From Hirundichthys speculiger (taxonomy: Eukaryota > Chordata > Actinopteri > Beloniformes > Exocoetidae): a DNA stretch of 64,000 nt. The notes under the pieces are model-generated. The model was not told the origin of the DNA. It ran no database searches and was given only the letters and a program-made list of their open reading frames with translations. The stretch lies in contig JAGFBZ010002268.1 in NCBI GenBank assembly GCA_018398805.1, positions 1,240,001 through 1,304,000 on the forward strand, written 5' to 3'. The position numbers and the translations under genes are program-made. Shown here piece by piece: positions 30,886 through 42,799 of this stretch. The first letter of the stretch is position 1; every line of letters begins with the position of its first letter.

Positions 30886-31527
30886 TAGAGATATCGGTCG
30901 GGCCGATTATCTGTGCCGATATTTGGAAATTTGACGTATATCGGCATTGGCCTTTTTTAATCCGACCGGCTGATAATGCTGGTCGAGATAATGCTGAGCC
31001 TGAGAACTCCTGCACTTTTTGTTTTTGTTTGAAGTTAAAAAACAAAGTTAAATTATTTCAGTTATATTGAAATTTTATTTTATTTATTGTGAAAATTTTA
31101 GGGAGCTTATTATCCAAGTTTTTATTTAACTTTACAAGAGCTGCTGCTGAGCCTGAGAACTCCCTGTATTTTTGTTGTGTTTGAACTTAAAACAAAGATA
31201 AGTCATTGTAGTTATATTTAAATTTTACTGTATTTTCTGTGGAAAAAATTTCAGAGAGCTATTTATTTAACCTTTTATTCAACTTTATAAGAGATGTTTC
31301 TGAGTCTAGGAAATTCAGGCATTTCTGGAGCTATTATTTTCTATTTGTGTGATTCAATAAACATGCTTTAGGCATTTCAGTGACGTTCAGCATTTGCATT
31401 ATTCAATTTTTTTACACTTTTACTGCAAACAAATATTGGCTCCAAATATCGGTTATCGGTCTCCTCTAACTACTAATAATCGGTATCGGTATCGGTCCTG
31501 ATAAAAACCCATATCAGTCTATCTCTA
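30886..31527. mobile_element. hAT non-autonomous element (642 bp) with internal ~150-bp repeats
   Basis: Perfect 8-bp TSD CCAGGAAG (30878-30885, 31528-31535). Terminal inverted repeats begin TAGAGATA and carry ATCGG motifs at both ends. The interior holds three imperfect direct repeats, each starting CTGAG(C/T)CT(G)AG(G)A near 30993, 31146 and 31299. No transposase. Inserted into the Rex3 LINE. Confidence 0.9.
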
Positions 31528-31797
31528 CCAGGAAGCATCCAAACTAGGCACCCAAATCATTTGAGCTGGGTCCTCTTGATTTGGAGAAGCAGTGACTCTC
31601 TTCTGTCCTTTCTGGGTGCCTGAACTTTTCACCCTGTCTAAGAGTCCAGCCACCCTCTAGTAGGAAATCCATATCAGCCACATGTAACCGCAATCTTGCT
31701 TTTTTGGTTGCTAATCATAGTTTGTGACCACAGGTAAGGACAGGGGATGGATGGATGGATAGATGGATCAACCAGTAAATGGAGAGCCTTTCCTTTT

Positions 31798-31799
31798 CT

Positions 31800-31866
<67 letters not shown>

Positions 31867-31883
31867 GCTATCTAGCTATCTAG

Positions 31884-31914
<31 letters not shown>

Positions 31915-31930
31915 GCTATCTATCTCTCTC
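31798..31930. repeat. (TATC)n microsatellite, ~130 bp
   Basis: Long TATC array with several TAGC variants, ending in a CT run. Lies within the broken Rex3 LINE. Confidence 0.95.
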
Positions 31931-31994
31931 TCTTTACCAGAACAGACTGGTACTGAGTCCACCCGTTAATCTCCAGCTCCATTCTTCCCCTACC

Positions 31995-33157
31995 CAGTGT
32001 TGGGCAAGTTCACTTTCTAAACGAACTAGTTCAGTTTATAGATCACAGAAATTAAAATGAACTGGTTTAGTTCACCATTTCAAAATCATTAGTTATTTTT
32101 TTCTTATTCTTTTTCAATGTTGCGGCGAGCAGTTATTTGTCAAAATGATTGGAACTGCCCATATAATACCCCACCACAAACTGCAATTATTTTATCCATT
32201 TTATCTGTCGAAAAACTGTGTTCAATTTGGAATCTTTATCCAACCAGGGTTCACATTAGCATTGAAGGGACCCTAATATAAAACTGTAATTTCCGTCTCA
32301 GTTTCTCTCTACAGCAGCCATTCCAAAACTTCAGAATACTAAGGCCCAATTTGAAATGTGAAAAATATACGCGGTTTACCCAAACCTTTCAATCACAACT
32401 ATGATCACCAGTCAGGACTAGACGCTATGTTCTGATATTAATATGATATTAATGCCAAATACGTGACACTTGTCATATTAAGTTAAAATGACAGTAGAAT
32501 AACTTAACTGGTTTGTTTTATTACTTCTTAATTCTTTTAATAATGACATGAATATTTTACAGTAATTCAAAACATATTTAAAAAAGATCAAGAATTTAAA
32601 ACATACAAACAAACGTTTAATTTTAATGACCTCTCACGGCCCACCTGTAGTACCTTGATGGCCCACCAGGGGGCCGCGGACGACACTTTGGGAATCACTG
32701 CTCTACAGTAAGTTACAAATGCTCAAATGGTCTTTATTATAAGACAAAAACAGATCCTCAAGTAGTTGCAATTGTTTTTTTCCCCCAATTTCAATATTTA
32801 AATCCCCCCGGGAGTCGGGGCGCTCCTCCGGCTCTGGGCGACTGCAGCTTTCATCTTCCTGCTTGTTTTAAACTTTTGATGACGCAATTGTTAGCATGAC
32901 AGAAGCGACAGCCCGTGTTTCCATGTTTGATTGTTTTCCGCAGATACATATTAGGCTCGTTTGTGGTGTATTTTAAATAGGGTTAGCTGAAAACTGTGCG
33001 TGAACTTTGAAAGAGCGTCGTTCACAATTGCCCAAATGAACTCGTTAACACCCAACGCTCGTCAAGGGGAAAGAGAGCGCGTTCAGTTCACGTTCGCACA
33101 AAATATGAACTAGTTTGTGAACTTTCGTTTAATGAAGCGCGTTCAGGTACAACACTG
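31995..33157. mobile_element. hAT element (1163 bp) containing a nested hAT
   Basis: Ends CAGTGTTGGGCAAGTTCAC and CAGGTACAACACTG; 8-bp TSD CCCCTACC / CCCCCACC (one mismatch) at 31987-31994 and 33158-33165. Subterminal GAACTAGTTC motifs appear in both arms. Interrupted at 32315-32700 by a second hAT. No transposase ORF seen, so non-autonomous. Confidence 0.88.
32315..32700. mobile_element. Nested hAT element (386 bp)
   Basis: Perfect 8-bp TSD CTCTACAG (32307-32314, 32701-32708). Ends CAGCCATTCCAAA and TTTGGGAATCACTG are inverted repeats. It lies wholly inside the 31995-33157 element, so it is younger than that one. Confidence 0.88.
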
Positions 33158-33990
33158 CCCCCACCTATAAAAAAGCCCTGAGCTATTTGAACTCCTTCAC
33201 TTGTTCCAAACCTGGAGAATGAATTCCAAATTAATTTTCAAATGAGAATCATGACCTCTTCTTTAGAGGTCCTGACTCTTCTTCTCCACCACATCATACT
33301 CGGCTGCAAACTGCTCCATCGAAAACTGAAGGTCAAGGTTTAAGGAAGCCAACAAGATCACATCATCTGCAGAAAGCAGAATTGGAATCCTTAAGCCACC
33401 AAGCTGAATCCCCTTCAACCCTTGGCTGTGCTTAGAAATTCAGTCCATGGAGATAATGAAGAAAGTGAGGAAGGGCTTTCCTGACCGAGTCCAACGCCCT
33501 CTTACTCCTCGTCAAACTCTCACTCTGTTTGTATACAGACTGAATGGCCTGCAGCAATGGACCCACTACCTCATACTTCTGAAGCACACAGGATACTCAG
33601 AGTGGCATGGTCAAAGTCCTTCTTTAAGTCCAGTAAACACATGTAAACCAGTTGGGCAAACACCCATGTCCCCTTTAGGACCCTAGTGGGAGGATATCAT
33701 TGATCCAGTGTTCCACAGCCGGGACAAAAAATAGTTCCTCCTGATTCGAGTATCAACCTTACTCTCTTCTCAGGTACCACTTCAAAGACCTTACCAGTGA
33801 GGTAAAAGAGAGTAGACAATTCCCTTCAGTCCCCCTTCTTCAGACTGTGGTGTTAGGTTTTCCTGCCAGTCTAAACTGGTCCCAATGCCTATGTAGTGTT
33901 GTAGAGCCACATCAACCTACAACATCTAGAGCCTTGAGGAACTCCAGATGGAGCTCATCCACCCCTGGGGGCTGCCATGATGAATCTTGA

Positions 33991-35100
33991 AAGTGGTATT
34001 TTTCTCTCTCTCTTTTTTTCCCTTTTTTATTTCAGAAAAAAACAATGTACAATAGAGAAGTTGGAACAGCTGACAATTTTTAGATCTACACAACTACTGG
34101 TGTCAGGATGAGTTTGAAGCTGATAAAACAGGTTAGTCTAGTTTGGCAAGAAGATTGAAAACAGCTTACCCAGCCGTGTCTAACACTAACAAGATCCACC
34201 TTACAGACACCTCTAAAGCCTGATGTTTTACACAATAAATCTTTTTGTCTCATCCACAGAGTAAATGAAAACATTTTTATGAGTGTAATGTGTTGGATTA
34301 TTTCTTGGCAGACTACAACTGGAAACTTGAAAAGGATATTTCTGTTTGAAGAAAGTACAAACAATACAACAATCCCCTGTTCTTCATCTGTCTAACAGTC
34401 ACAGGTTGTTTCCATTTCAGCAGAGACCAGGCTGAGATTAATTTAGAGCATCAGCTATTTGCCTAATTTGCTGCCTCTTGCCAAACGTGAATTAGTTTAG
34501 CTTTGTAGTCAGTTGATGATGATAAAGTGGTTCTGGGGATTCATTTCCTCAACAGGGCATGGATCTCAGTGGTGAGGGGGTCAAAAGGTCAAACACTCAG
34601 AACCGCCTTCCTGTTTTAGCTGTGGTTTCAGTTTTTGAGTTATCGCCACCCTGGATTGTAGAGATTAACTCGGTCTGACTTCAGACCAGTTTTATAGGAC
34701 AGAGGTAATCAATGAGAACCGAAAAAGCTATACAAGGTTATATTGTCTCACCATTTAATTAGACACACAAGAAGCACGTCTTTTATTTCAGCAGAAGTTC
34801 ACGAGATGTAAACAGACTGGAAAACACAGACATCTGTATTTATTTTCTCCTTTCTTCAAATTTGGTCATATTTTAGACTCCACATCTCAGAATTAAAAAT
34901 TCTTTGAGGTTCATTTTGGCAAATGAATACTTGGATTATCCGCTGTAAAAACATAATCTTCTCTTCTCTTCTCTTCTCTTAATGCCACTCCTAATTTTTT
35001 TTTGTATCCTAATAAATATTGTATTTATTCAACCAGTTACTGTTTACTTTATACATTAAAGATTTCCCTCCATCAACCTCATTATTAAGCTAAAGGCTTC
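33991..35100. other. Intergenic, no gene recognised
   Basis: AT-rich sequence with a short (TTCTC)n run near 34961-34980. No ORF with recognisable similarity. Confidence 0.35.
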
Positions 35101-35149
35101 ATAATGTGAAGTGACAAAAAAAAAAAATGCCTTAAGAGCCAAAATCCAT

Positions 35150-35430
35150 GCTACATCAGAAAAAACATCCATTACCCACAGTAAAGCACGGTGGTGGCAG
35201 CTGGTTATTTGGGCATGTTCTGCTGAGAACTGGGCCCCATGTATTCACTGACTCAACTATAAACGACATTGAATCGGTTTATTAAACTCCAGTATTCTCA
35301 AGTCAAATATGGGACCCATCTGTCCTGTCAGCTAAAGCTGTACAAAAATGGATCATAAGCAATGGACAATGATTCCAAACACACTACCAGATCTACAACA
35401 GCCAGATCCAAGTTGACTGTGGTTATAAAA
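35150..35430 (+). pseudogene. Tc1-like transposase remnant
   Basis: Reads TVKHGGGSWLFG near 35180, and DNDSKHT near 35366-35386, matching the Tc1 catalytic-core motifs KHGGGSVMVWG and DNDPKHTA. Stops and frame changes lie between them, so it is a fossil. Confidence 0.65.
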
Positions 35431-35918
35431 AAACATCAGAAAACTAATACTGGTGTTATCACACTGTTCTAAAGATGCTGTCGGTGGAGCTTCTTGTGCC
35501 AAACATACAGCACAGGTTACTAGTTATTTTTTTCTGCTAAATGGTCACCTTGGCAGGCAACAAAAGACATGCTAAAATGTTACAACACAATTGTGATAGA
35601 ATGCATTTAAGCCTAAACCATAATGTTTACGTATCCCATTCCAATGACTTTTATCCAGGAACTGCTGATGATCCCTTAGCAAGTAGTTGTTTATGCATAA
35701 ACAGCAAGTGAAATAAAAGAAAAGGGTGGATGAATGAAAACATCCGTTCATCTATGGATGTAAAATAAAAAAGAAAAACATTTATTTTATCATAGTTTCA
35801 AACTTGAGTTGTATTCAGTGCGTTTGCGTGACATTAGAAGAATAAATATTACATTAGTCTGACTGATATTGTCGTTTTAAAATGCAATAAACACTGATAA
35901 TTTTGAATTACAGCTGTA

Positions 35919-36782
35919 TATAGACCTTTTCGGGCCAGCCCCCCGGAAGTACCCCGTCCGCCATTGCTGGAGGGTGCTACAGAGCGACACAGAGCGACGA
36001 TTTCACAGATTTCGCAGATTAACCAGTGTTTTTGTCTTTCTACAAATCTATATTTTTATAATGTCGAGTCGGTCGAGAGGGAATACATGTTCGTCATAAA
36101 CTGTGCCAACAATGGCGTGAAAATTCAACAATGAAGAAGAAAAGTATGGAAATACACAAGCCTTTACTGCACAAAGACTGCCTTGTTTGCAGAACAAGAA
36201 GTTAGGAAGACGTGGGTGAAAAATATCAACAGAGAGGACTTTGTTCCAAATGAATACAGCCGGGTGAGTTTTTGTTAACATTCAATTTCGTACTACTCAT
36301 AGTCTCGCTGAGAGTCCGGGATGATTCTGGCCGAAAGAACAGCAGTATGAGGCTACTGTAGCCCTCGGCGCTAGCCACAGCCTATAAATCAATAAATGAA
36401 TGATGAGTGACTTAGGAGAATGATAAAATAAATAAATATAAATTAACACATAGCCTAATTTACCGCTAGCGTTAACGTTACAGTAGCATAATCTTTATGG
36501 TGTTGAGTTAGTCATAGCCACGTTGCAGCGTTCCACAGTTTTTAGTGTCTGGTATGGGAATAGATCATGCTATTTCCAAACCAATCATTAAAAACAGCGA
36601 TAAATACCTTCATCGTATGGAGGCCACTGCCTAAATCATCAATCCAAGACATGTCTGCGTTATCAGTAAAAAATGCTCCACGCTGCTGTGTTTGGGTTAA
36701 TTGGTGGAGCACCGCACCCTCCAGTTATGGCGGGGCCACTAGGGGGCGCATGTCCACAATTTTCAAGTCGAAAAGGTGTATA
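35919..36782 (+). mobile_element. THAP-domain DNA transposon remnant
   Basis: Inverted ends TATAGACCTTTTCG and CGAAAAGGTGTATA continue into an imperfect inner repeat (GCTGGAGGGTGC / GCACCCTCCAG). The + strand at about 36092-36266 encodes a decayed THAP-like zinc finger: INCANNGVKIQQ, one stop, then RKTWVKNINREDFVPNEYSR directly before a GTGAGT donor. That layout fits the first exon of a P-element-like or other THAP transposase. Target duplication is unclear (GTATA on both sides). Confidence 0.55.
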
Positions 36783-39700
36783 GTAAATGTTCAGCTGGAT
36801 TGAAACCAGCCTACAAGCTCTGCACATGTTTAACAGTTCCTACGCTGGACTTTGACATTCAACTAACAGAAGAAGTTGATACAATTAAGGAGAAAAACCT
36901 GCAGGATGTACAAAATACACCGTTAACCATTTCCTCATTGTTTAATTTTACTGCTGCCTGCTAAACTGAATTTTTAACTTTTGTTTTGCAAGAGGTCACC
37001 ATGAAAAGCCCAGTGCCAACAATATGAAATCGTACAAACTGTGGTCTGTGCATGTATTCTAGGGCAACTAAAGGAGTCCAGTCAAACAGCCTGATCAAGC
37101 TGAAGCCAGACCCAGAGTTTGATCAGTTGAGCTATAGCCATGTGACTCCTTATGACTAGCTAGACTTTACAGTCCTACCTTGGAAGCATGGCGTCATCTG
37201 CCCCCCTCCCCTCCTTCCTCCTAATGAAGACTTAGCAGTTTGTTCTGGTAAATATTTTAACCTGAGGGGGTAGTCCATCAGTGGAGCAAACAGCCTCCTG
37301 GGTAGGCTAGTTGTTCCCTTGTGTTTGGAAGAATGTTCTCCAATTAGAATAGAATAGAATCCTTTATTGTCACTGTACATAGGTACAATGAGATTAATTG
37401 TACTTGAATGGTATGACAACATCAAAGACTGGATGCAAATAATGAGTTAACATTGATCCATCCTCTGGAGATTGCTATGAGCCCTTAAGCACCCAGAGTT
37501 TAGATATGAGTCACTGGAGCTCTGATGCGACACCCATTGATTCCAGATGAGGAATCTACAGTTGCACCTCAAAAGATATCTTGCTCTGATTGAAAATTTC
37601 CTCCAATTCAATAACATCACCTTTATTCATTTTCTAAGAATACTCCCTCAAAAGAATACAAAAAATTTAAGTGAATTATTATGGTCCTCTTTGTGCTGTT
37701 TCCCAACTCTAAATGGTGTTTTCTGTTAATCACTTCCTCCAACCTTTAAGTGTTCAAGTAGAGACTTTTTTTTTAATCCCCTTAACCCCCCACTGTGGGG
37801 TATCTGTATTTAACTGCCCTCCTTTTTTTCCCCTTTATTGACAACAAGTAATTAGTGTCTTTAAGTGCCTGCTTTCTTGGCAGGATGTAGAAGTGGCTTC
37901 TGTGATCTCAGCCTGGTTAGGTAGCAGCTGCCAAAGTGTCTTTGAACTTTGACGCAAACTCACAGCGACTGGAGGTTTCCGGCCTCGGTTTGTCATTTAG
38001 TGAGAAGTGTTTACCTGATCAGTTATTCGGCTGGAGAAAGGTATATGGGCGTACGGCTGACACAGATTATGGTGTTACTGTCGCTTGAGTGTGTGTTTCA
38101 AGCATGTAGGCATCTCACACGCCTGACTTTTCATGGCCTCACTCCAGAGAGAGCTTTCCACTGGCAAGATACGCTGCCCTCAAAACCAAAGGGAATATTT
38201 ATAAATCATCCACACAACAAACACTGGAGCCGACCTGCGAGGGCAAAGCTATTTAACAGCCATCCTCGTCAGAAATGTGCAAACACACTACAAAGTCCTC
38301 TTGCTGACCCACAGAGTGTCCCTGCAACCACATCCCTGACCCACTTAGCTCACTCGTGTATCAAACACACTGTTCTGACCTATTAATACAAACATGCTCC
38401 CTCTCGGATTGTGAACCGCTGCTTGCTGGAAGATCAAATGTAAACATCTGGTACTCTAGCGATGAAACGATGAAACAGTTTCCAGAATCAGCAGCCTTTC
38501 TTCACCATGTTGCATGTGCTTTGTTATGTCTTAGTTGTTGCTGTCAAACCCATTTAATTTGATTGTTGGTGTAAACCTGTGAGCTCGACTTCACACTTTA
38601 ACATGCTGCTAATAATTATGTTGTATATTACCATGAATTGTCTGTAGTTTTTGAATGGAAATGTTCACCCATTCTTAATTGATGTAGGATTCAAGATGCT
38701 CAACAGTTTAAGGCCTCCTTTGTTGTTCCATCATGTACCAACTGCTTTCAGGTTAGTCCCATCATCAATGGTGACTTCACCTTCACAGATGTGCATTTTA
38801 TCCGTATTATGGGCACTAATGCTGGTTTTCGAACACGTAACAAGTCTGATAGTCCTTCTCTTCTTTAGTCTAAATGGTACGTAGTTTTTCTCCTCACCCA
38901 AACCCATCCTGGATAAATAAGACCTGTAGAAGTAAGCAACTGGATCTTATTTATAAATAGTGTCAATCAAAGGTTTGGGCATAGTTGTCTAAAATTAAAC
39001 TGTAGGCATGTATGAAACTTTGGACTTTTCAAATTTTAATTTGCATTTGTCAGTTTGGGAAAGTTTTAAGAAGTGTCCCTGAACCCAGGCTGTGATACAT
39101 GAGCATATTTGTGTTTGTTTTATAAATTCTTCTGTTTAAAGATGAGTTCACGGAATCCTGGATGTTGACATTTTAAACAAAATGTCAACAAAACACCCTC
39201 ATCAGTCCTCCCCAAGAAAACACACTCCATCGTGCAAACTCTCACGTGAATTAGATAATTATATACCATATATTCCCAACATTTGCAGCTAACAAGTGAT
39301 GAGGAGATATTCACGGGATGCAACAAAAAATATTCTTAAGAAATTGTGTAAAATTGCTTGGTCTAGCTTTACAGCTGTTTAATTGTAGTTTTCAACCTTG
39401 TCATTGGTACACAATGATTTTTTTTTCCTTTAAACAGTAAATACACAGTTTTCGAAGTATACCTCACATGTCAGGTTATGGAGGTTTGATTCTGCAGAAG
39501 CAACCATAAGGAAAGCCGAAGGTTTTAAAAAATTATATGAGACGCTCCTAAAAAGCGTGGGAACAGAATTAATTTATTTGAAAGAAATGGAGACCAAATG
39601 TGCTGGGGCAATCAAAGTTGATATTGTTAATGTTAAAAAAAATTAGCCCCACAAGTTTGAAGCAATTCATAGCATATGGACAAGATGTACTAAATATGTT

Positions 39701-41900
39701 TGTATAAGTTTGACTTATCTTATATCTATATGGATTTATTATATAACACATACCCTTTAGGATAGTATTTTTATATTCAGTTCCTGTTCTTAAGATACAC
39801 CCATCTGCATGTTCACTCCTGTTTATACAGTTTTATGCTAAATGGATGAAGGTTTTTGTTTAAGGCAGTCATTGAAGCTGCAGCATCAGTTCTAACCAGC
39901 AGAGGGCAGCATACCCCCATGACTTTAGTCCTAATAAAGATGCCATCCCTTCAAAAAGCAACAAAACCTGATATGACTTCACAGCCACTGCCTCTCATCT
40001 GTCTCTTATGATAGAGAAGTCAAAAGACTTGAGGACCAGCATGCATTTCCACTGCAATGAATAAATAAATATGACCCTTTGCATTTCTGTGTTCAGTTTC
40101 ATCATTTTTTTTTTGTTTGTGCTGCATATCCTGTTTGTAGCACAATTCTTTTTCAACATTTTTCAAAAATACTTCTAGGTAATGGCTGTTTATGACCTTT
40201 ATTCACTGAAGGAAAAGATCAGCGTGTGATTCTCACATGCTTTCAGGCTGTAAATAATGAGCTCCCTAATAGACAAATTCACTGAAAAAAAGGTGGTTTC
40301 TACATACAGGAAATAAAACTGAGAGGTTGTGGGTGGAGGGAAAAAAAAAAAAGCAGTAGCTGAGAAGAGAAAATGGAAAGAGACTTCTTGTTTCTAGCGC
40401 TCTTGTTTTTGCAGCCTGTTCTGGCTGTCAGAGGACCTGACTGAACCCTGACCTCTCTGCCTGCAGCATGAGGAAGTGGTTAGACAGGCTCACAACAAGA
40501 CGAGGTGCAGCTGAGTGCTGAGAAACTGTGGCTGTTCCCTTTCAGTGTGTCTTTGTCTTTTTTTTTTCCACAGCACTTCAGGCCACCGCCGCGGTTCCTG
40601 CGCCTCACAAACCCTGTCAGGCTGCCCATCTAAGACGAAGGCCTTCATGGTTGTGTATTGACTTAAGCTGCATCCCCTCTTTCTCAAAGCGACCTCATTC
40701 TCAGACTGTGCACCATGTTCTCATGAGAAAAGCGGCCTTGAATGCCATAATTCGACCTCTCTCCACACAACCATGTTGGTGAAGTACGGCTGCGTAAACT
40801 AGGCTGCTGCAGCGTCACACTCAGACAGCTTCATGCTCATAAACACATTCAGGGCTCAGTGAAAGCACACTCATTGCTCCACTTGCCCTCCCAATCCCTT
40901 CATTTTCATGTGACAGACTCTCTCTTACTTGCTTGTTAGTGTTCTCACATACACACACATGCACACACACACTCAAGGCTCTGGAGGGGACATGCCAGAT
41001 GTCAGAGCTCAGTCTTGAAGGAATTAAACCGGTTGTTATGATGAAAGAATTGACTTACCATTTGTTTCTCCCACTCAAAACTAATTGAGTGATGGGGATC
41101 TTAATTAGATTAGCTCTTTTTTCACCTCCATTGTTTCTCAGCCTCTTTAATCCCTATTTGTATTATCGTCTTGACTGCTTAAGTTACAACTCAGCTGTTT
41201 AAAGACATCTGAGTGGTGCTGGAAAGCAGATAATTGTTGGAAAACAATCCCTAGCCCTTTAAGCAGAAGTACTCTTTCTTGCATTCTATATAAGGCATGT
41301 ATTTGAATTTTTACCTCTAAATAAAGTATCAGTAATCAGTATTTATGTGATAATAATGAATCCTGCGTCTGGATGAAAGCGGAAGTGACTTGTACTGACA
41401 AACCCACAGAAGGCCGTCACCACAGTTTGAGTTCCTTTCACACACTGGAGTGTCAGCATCTTTTGCCACATTGGTTTAGCTTTCACAACTTCCCTTTTTT
41501 TTTTATTCAGTTTCACTACTCTTGGCCCATCTCCTACATAAATCATCAGTAGCAGCTAAGACTTAGTTTAATGGACATTTCTGGTTGATTTCAACCAGAT
41601 ACATTTCCTTTTAATGTGGTTATTGTGGCTCAGTGGGTCATGCTAACTCTTCGGTTGCCAGATATGTGACTGACGTCTGAAGGAATGGAGAAGTTGCTCA
41701 AACTAACAGATGTCTGGGAAAAAAAAGTATCTAATCACCAGCATGATCATCTACAAACATGTTTTTTAACATTATGTGGTAAACTTAAGTTTTTAGCCCC
41801 AAAAGTCTGCTGTTTTGTGTAACTTCTCAAATCTCTACAAAGGACATGAGGGAGAATTTCAAAAAGAATTAAGTTCAAGAGAAACCATTTTTTTCAAAGT
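36783..41900. other. Intergenic with small repeat fragments
   Basis: 37335-37405 is an antisense LINE-type 3' tail (ATAGAATAGAATCCTTTATT). About 38651-38780 resembles a common fish DNA-transposon fragment, not assigned. About 41020-41240 is unique, with TAATTAGATTAG-type homeodomain sites, and could be regulatory. No exon recognised. Confidence 0.35.
37335..37405 (-). repeat. LINE-type 3' tail, antisense
   Basis: On the minus strand it reads GACAATAAAGGATTC followed by a short TATTC repeat, the typical end of fish CR1/L2-group LINEs. Confidence 0.6.
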
Positions 41901-41929
41901 CAAATTATGGGATTAATTTTACAGTGAAG

Positions 41930-42610
41930 AATGGCAAAGGGGCACCATGAAAAAAAAAAAGCCATTCTTAAAAAGATTTTGTCATCTCCAAGAACAGTCG
42001 GCAGATTTCAAACCTTAATCAGCTGGTTATGGCCTTTTATTAGTCATCATTATAGAGGGCAAGATATTTATCTAACGCCTCAAATCTTATCACAATTGTC
42101 CAGTCTAAGATTCCTTTAAATGGCTACATACTACTGTTAAAAGAAAATTACTGATGCCCGCCAAAGCAGATGAGGACGATAAATGTGTTAGGTTGAATTA
42201 TGGAAAACAAAAACTTTCCAGGAAAACAACGTCAAGTAATCAGGAAGATTTATCCGACTGTAAAGCTGTGGAGCTCTGTTTTAATGCGCAGCTTTCAGAG
42301 TGACTGGAGGGAAATATTTCCTGAGTCCTCAAAAATTAAATTTAGCATCAGAAGTTCAGAACATTCAGTCGAGTCAAATGCAATTTCAGGTAAAGAATGT
42401 AATTTGGACTGAAGAGGTTAAAATATAAAATTTTGCTGGCAATGTGCAAAGACATATTTGAAAGAAAAAGGTGCAAAAATTTTTTTTCATGTCTCTAACT
42501 GGTAAGCATGGAGGTGGATTCATTATGCTTTGGGCTTGTGTTGGAGTGCAAGAAAAAAAAATTATTTTATTAGTAGAGGGAACGAATGCACAATATTAGA
42601 TGGTAACAAA
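41930..42610 (+). pseudogene. Tc1/mariner-like transposase remnant
   Basis: Frame at 42504-42548 reads KHGGGFIMLWACVGV, a Tc1 core motif. Upstream open pieces with KSHLKKILSSPRTVGR-like features are frame-broken. No terminal repeats identified. Confidence 0.5.
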
Positions 42611-42640
42611 TTCTATTAAAACAATAAAGATGAAAAGATG

Positions 42641-42765
42641 GGGGTGCCAGGTAGATGAAGCGGATGAGGGGCCATCCCATATGGAGGCTAAAGGTCCTCA
42701 TCACCAGCCACCCCAGGTTTGAGTCCTGAACTGTGACCCCTTTTCTCTTTTCTTGGAGACTGAAT
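42641..42765 (+). repeat. tRNA-derived SINE-like fragment
   Basis: Contains GGTGCCAGGTAGATGAAGCG and a B-box-like AGGTTTGAGTCCT followed by TGACCCCTTTT, matching a common fish tRNA-like repeat. A-box is degenerate. Confidence 0.5.
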
Positions 42766-42799
42766 TAATTTTGTCATTGAAGGAGGTGGATACACAATT

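Larger units (their letters stand above)
30700..33990 (-). mobile_element. Rex3/RTE-clade LINE, antisense, broken by three hAT insertions
   Basis: The + strand is the complement of a Rex3-like reverse-transcriptase region: the segments at 30760-30877, 31536-31740 and 33180-33980 read continuously as one LINE once the hAT elements (30886-31527; 31995-33157) and a TATC microsatellite are removed. Landmarks on the + strand include CACATCATCTGCAGAAAGCA, AACACATGTAAACCAGTTGG and CTCATCCACCCCTGGGGGC. No intact ORF remains. Family assigned from recognition of the typical fish Rex3 sequence. Confidence 0.75.

Noticed and set aside
31798..31930. Regular short repeat considered as a CRISPR-like or satellite array
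   Set aside because: Four-base TATC unit with no spacers; an ordinary microsatellite.
40490..40782. Pyrimidine tract and CAG near 40560 considered as an exon start
   Set aside because: The following frame has no known similarity and no matching donor or partner exon.
41630..41690. TGGCTCAGTGG A-box considered as a tRNA gene
   Set aside because: No B-box or cloverleaf follows; at most a SINE fragment.
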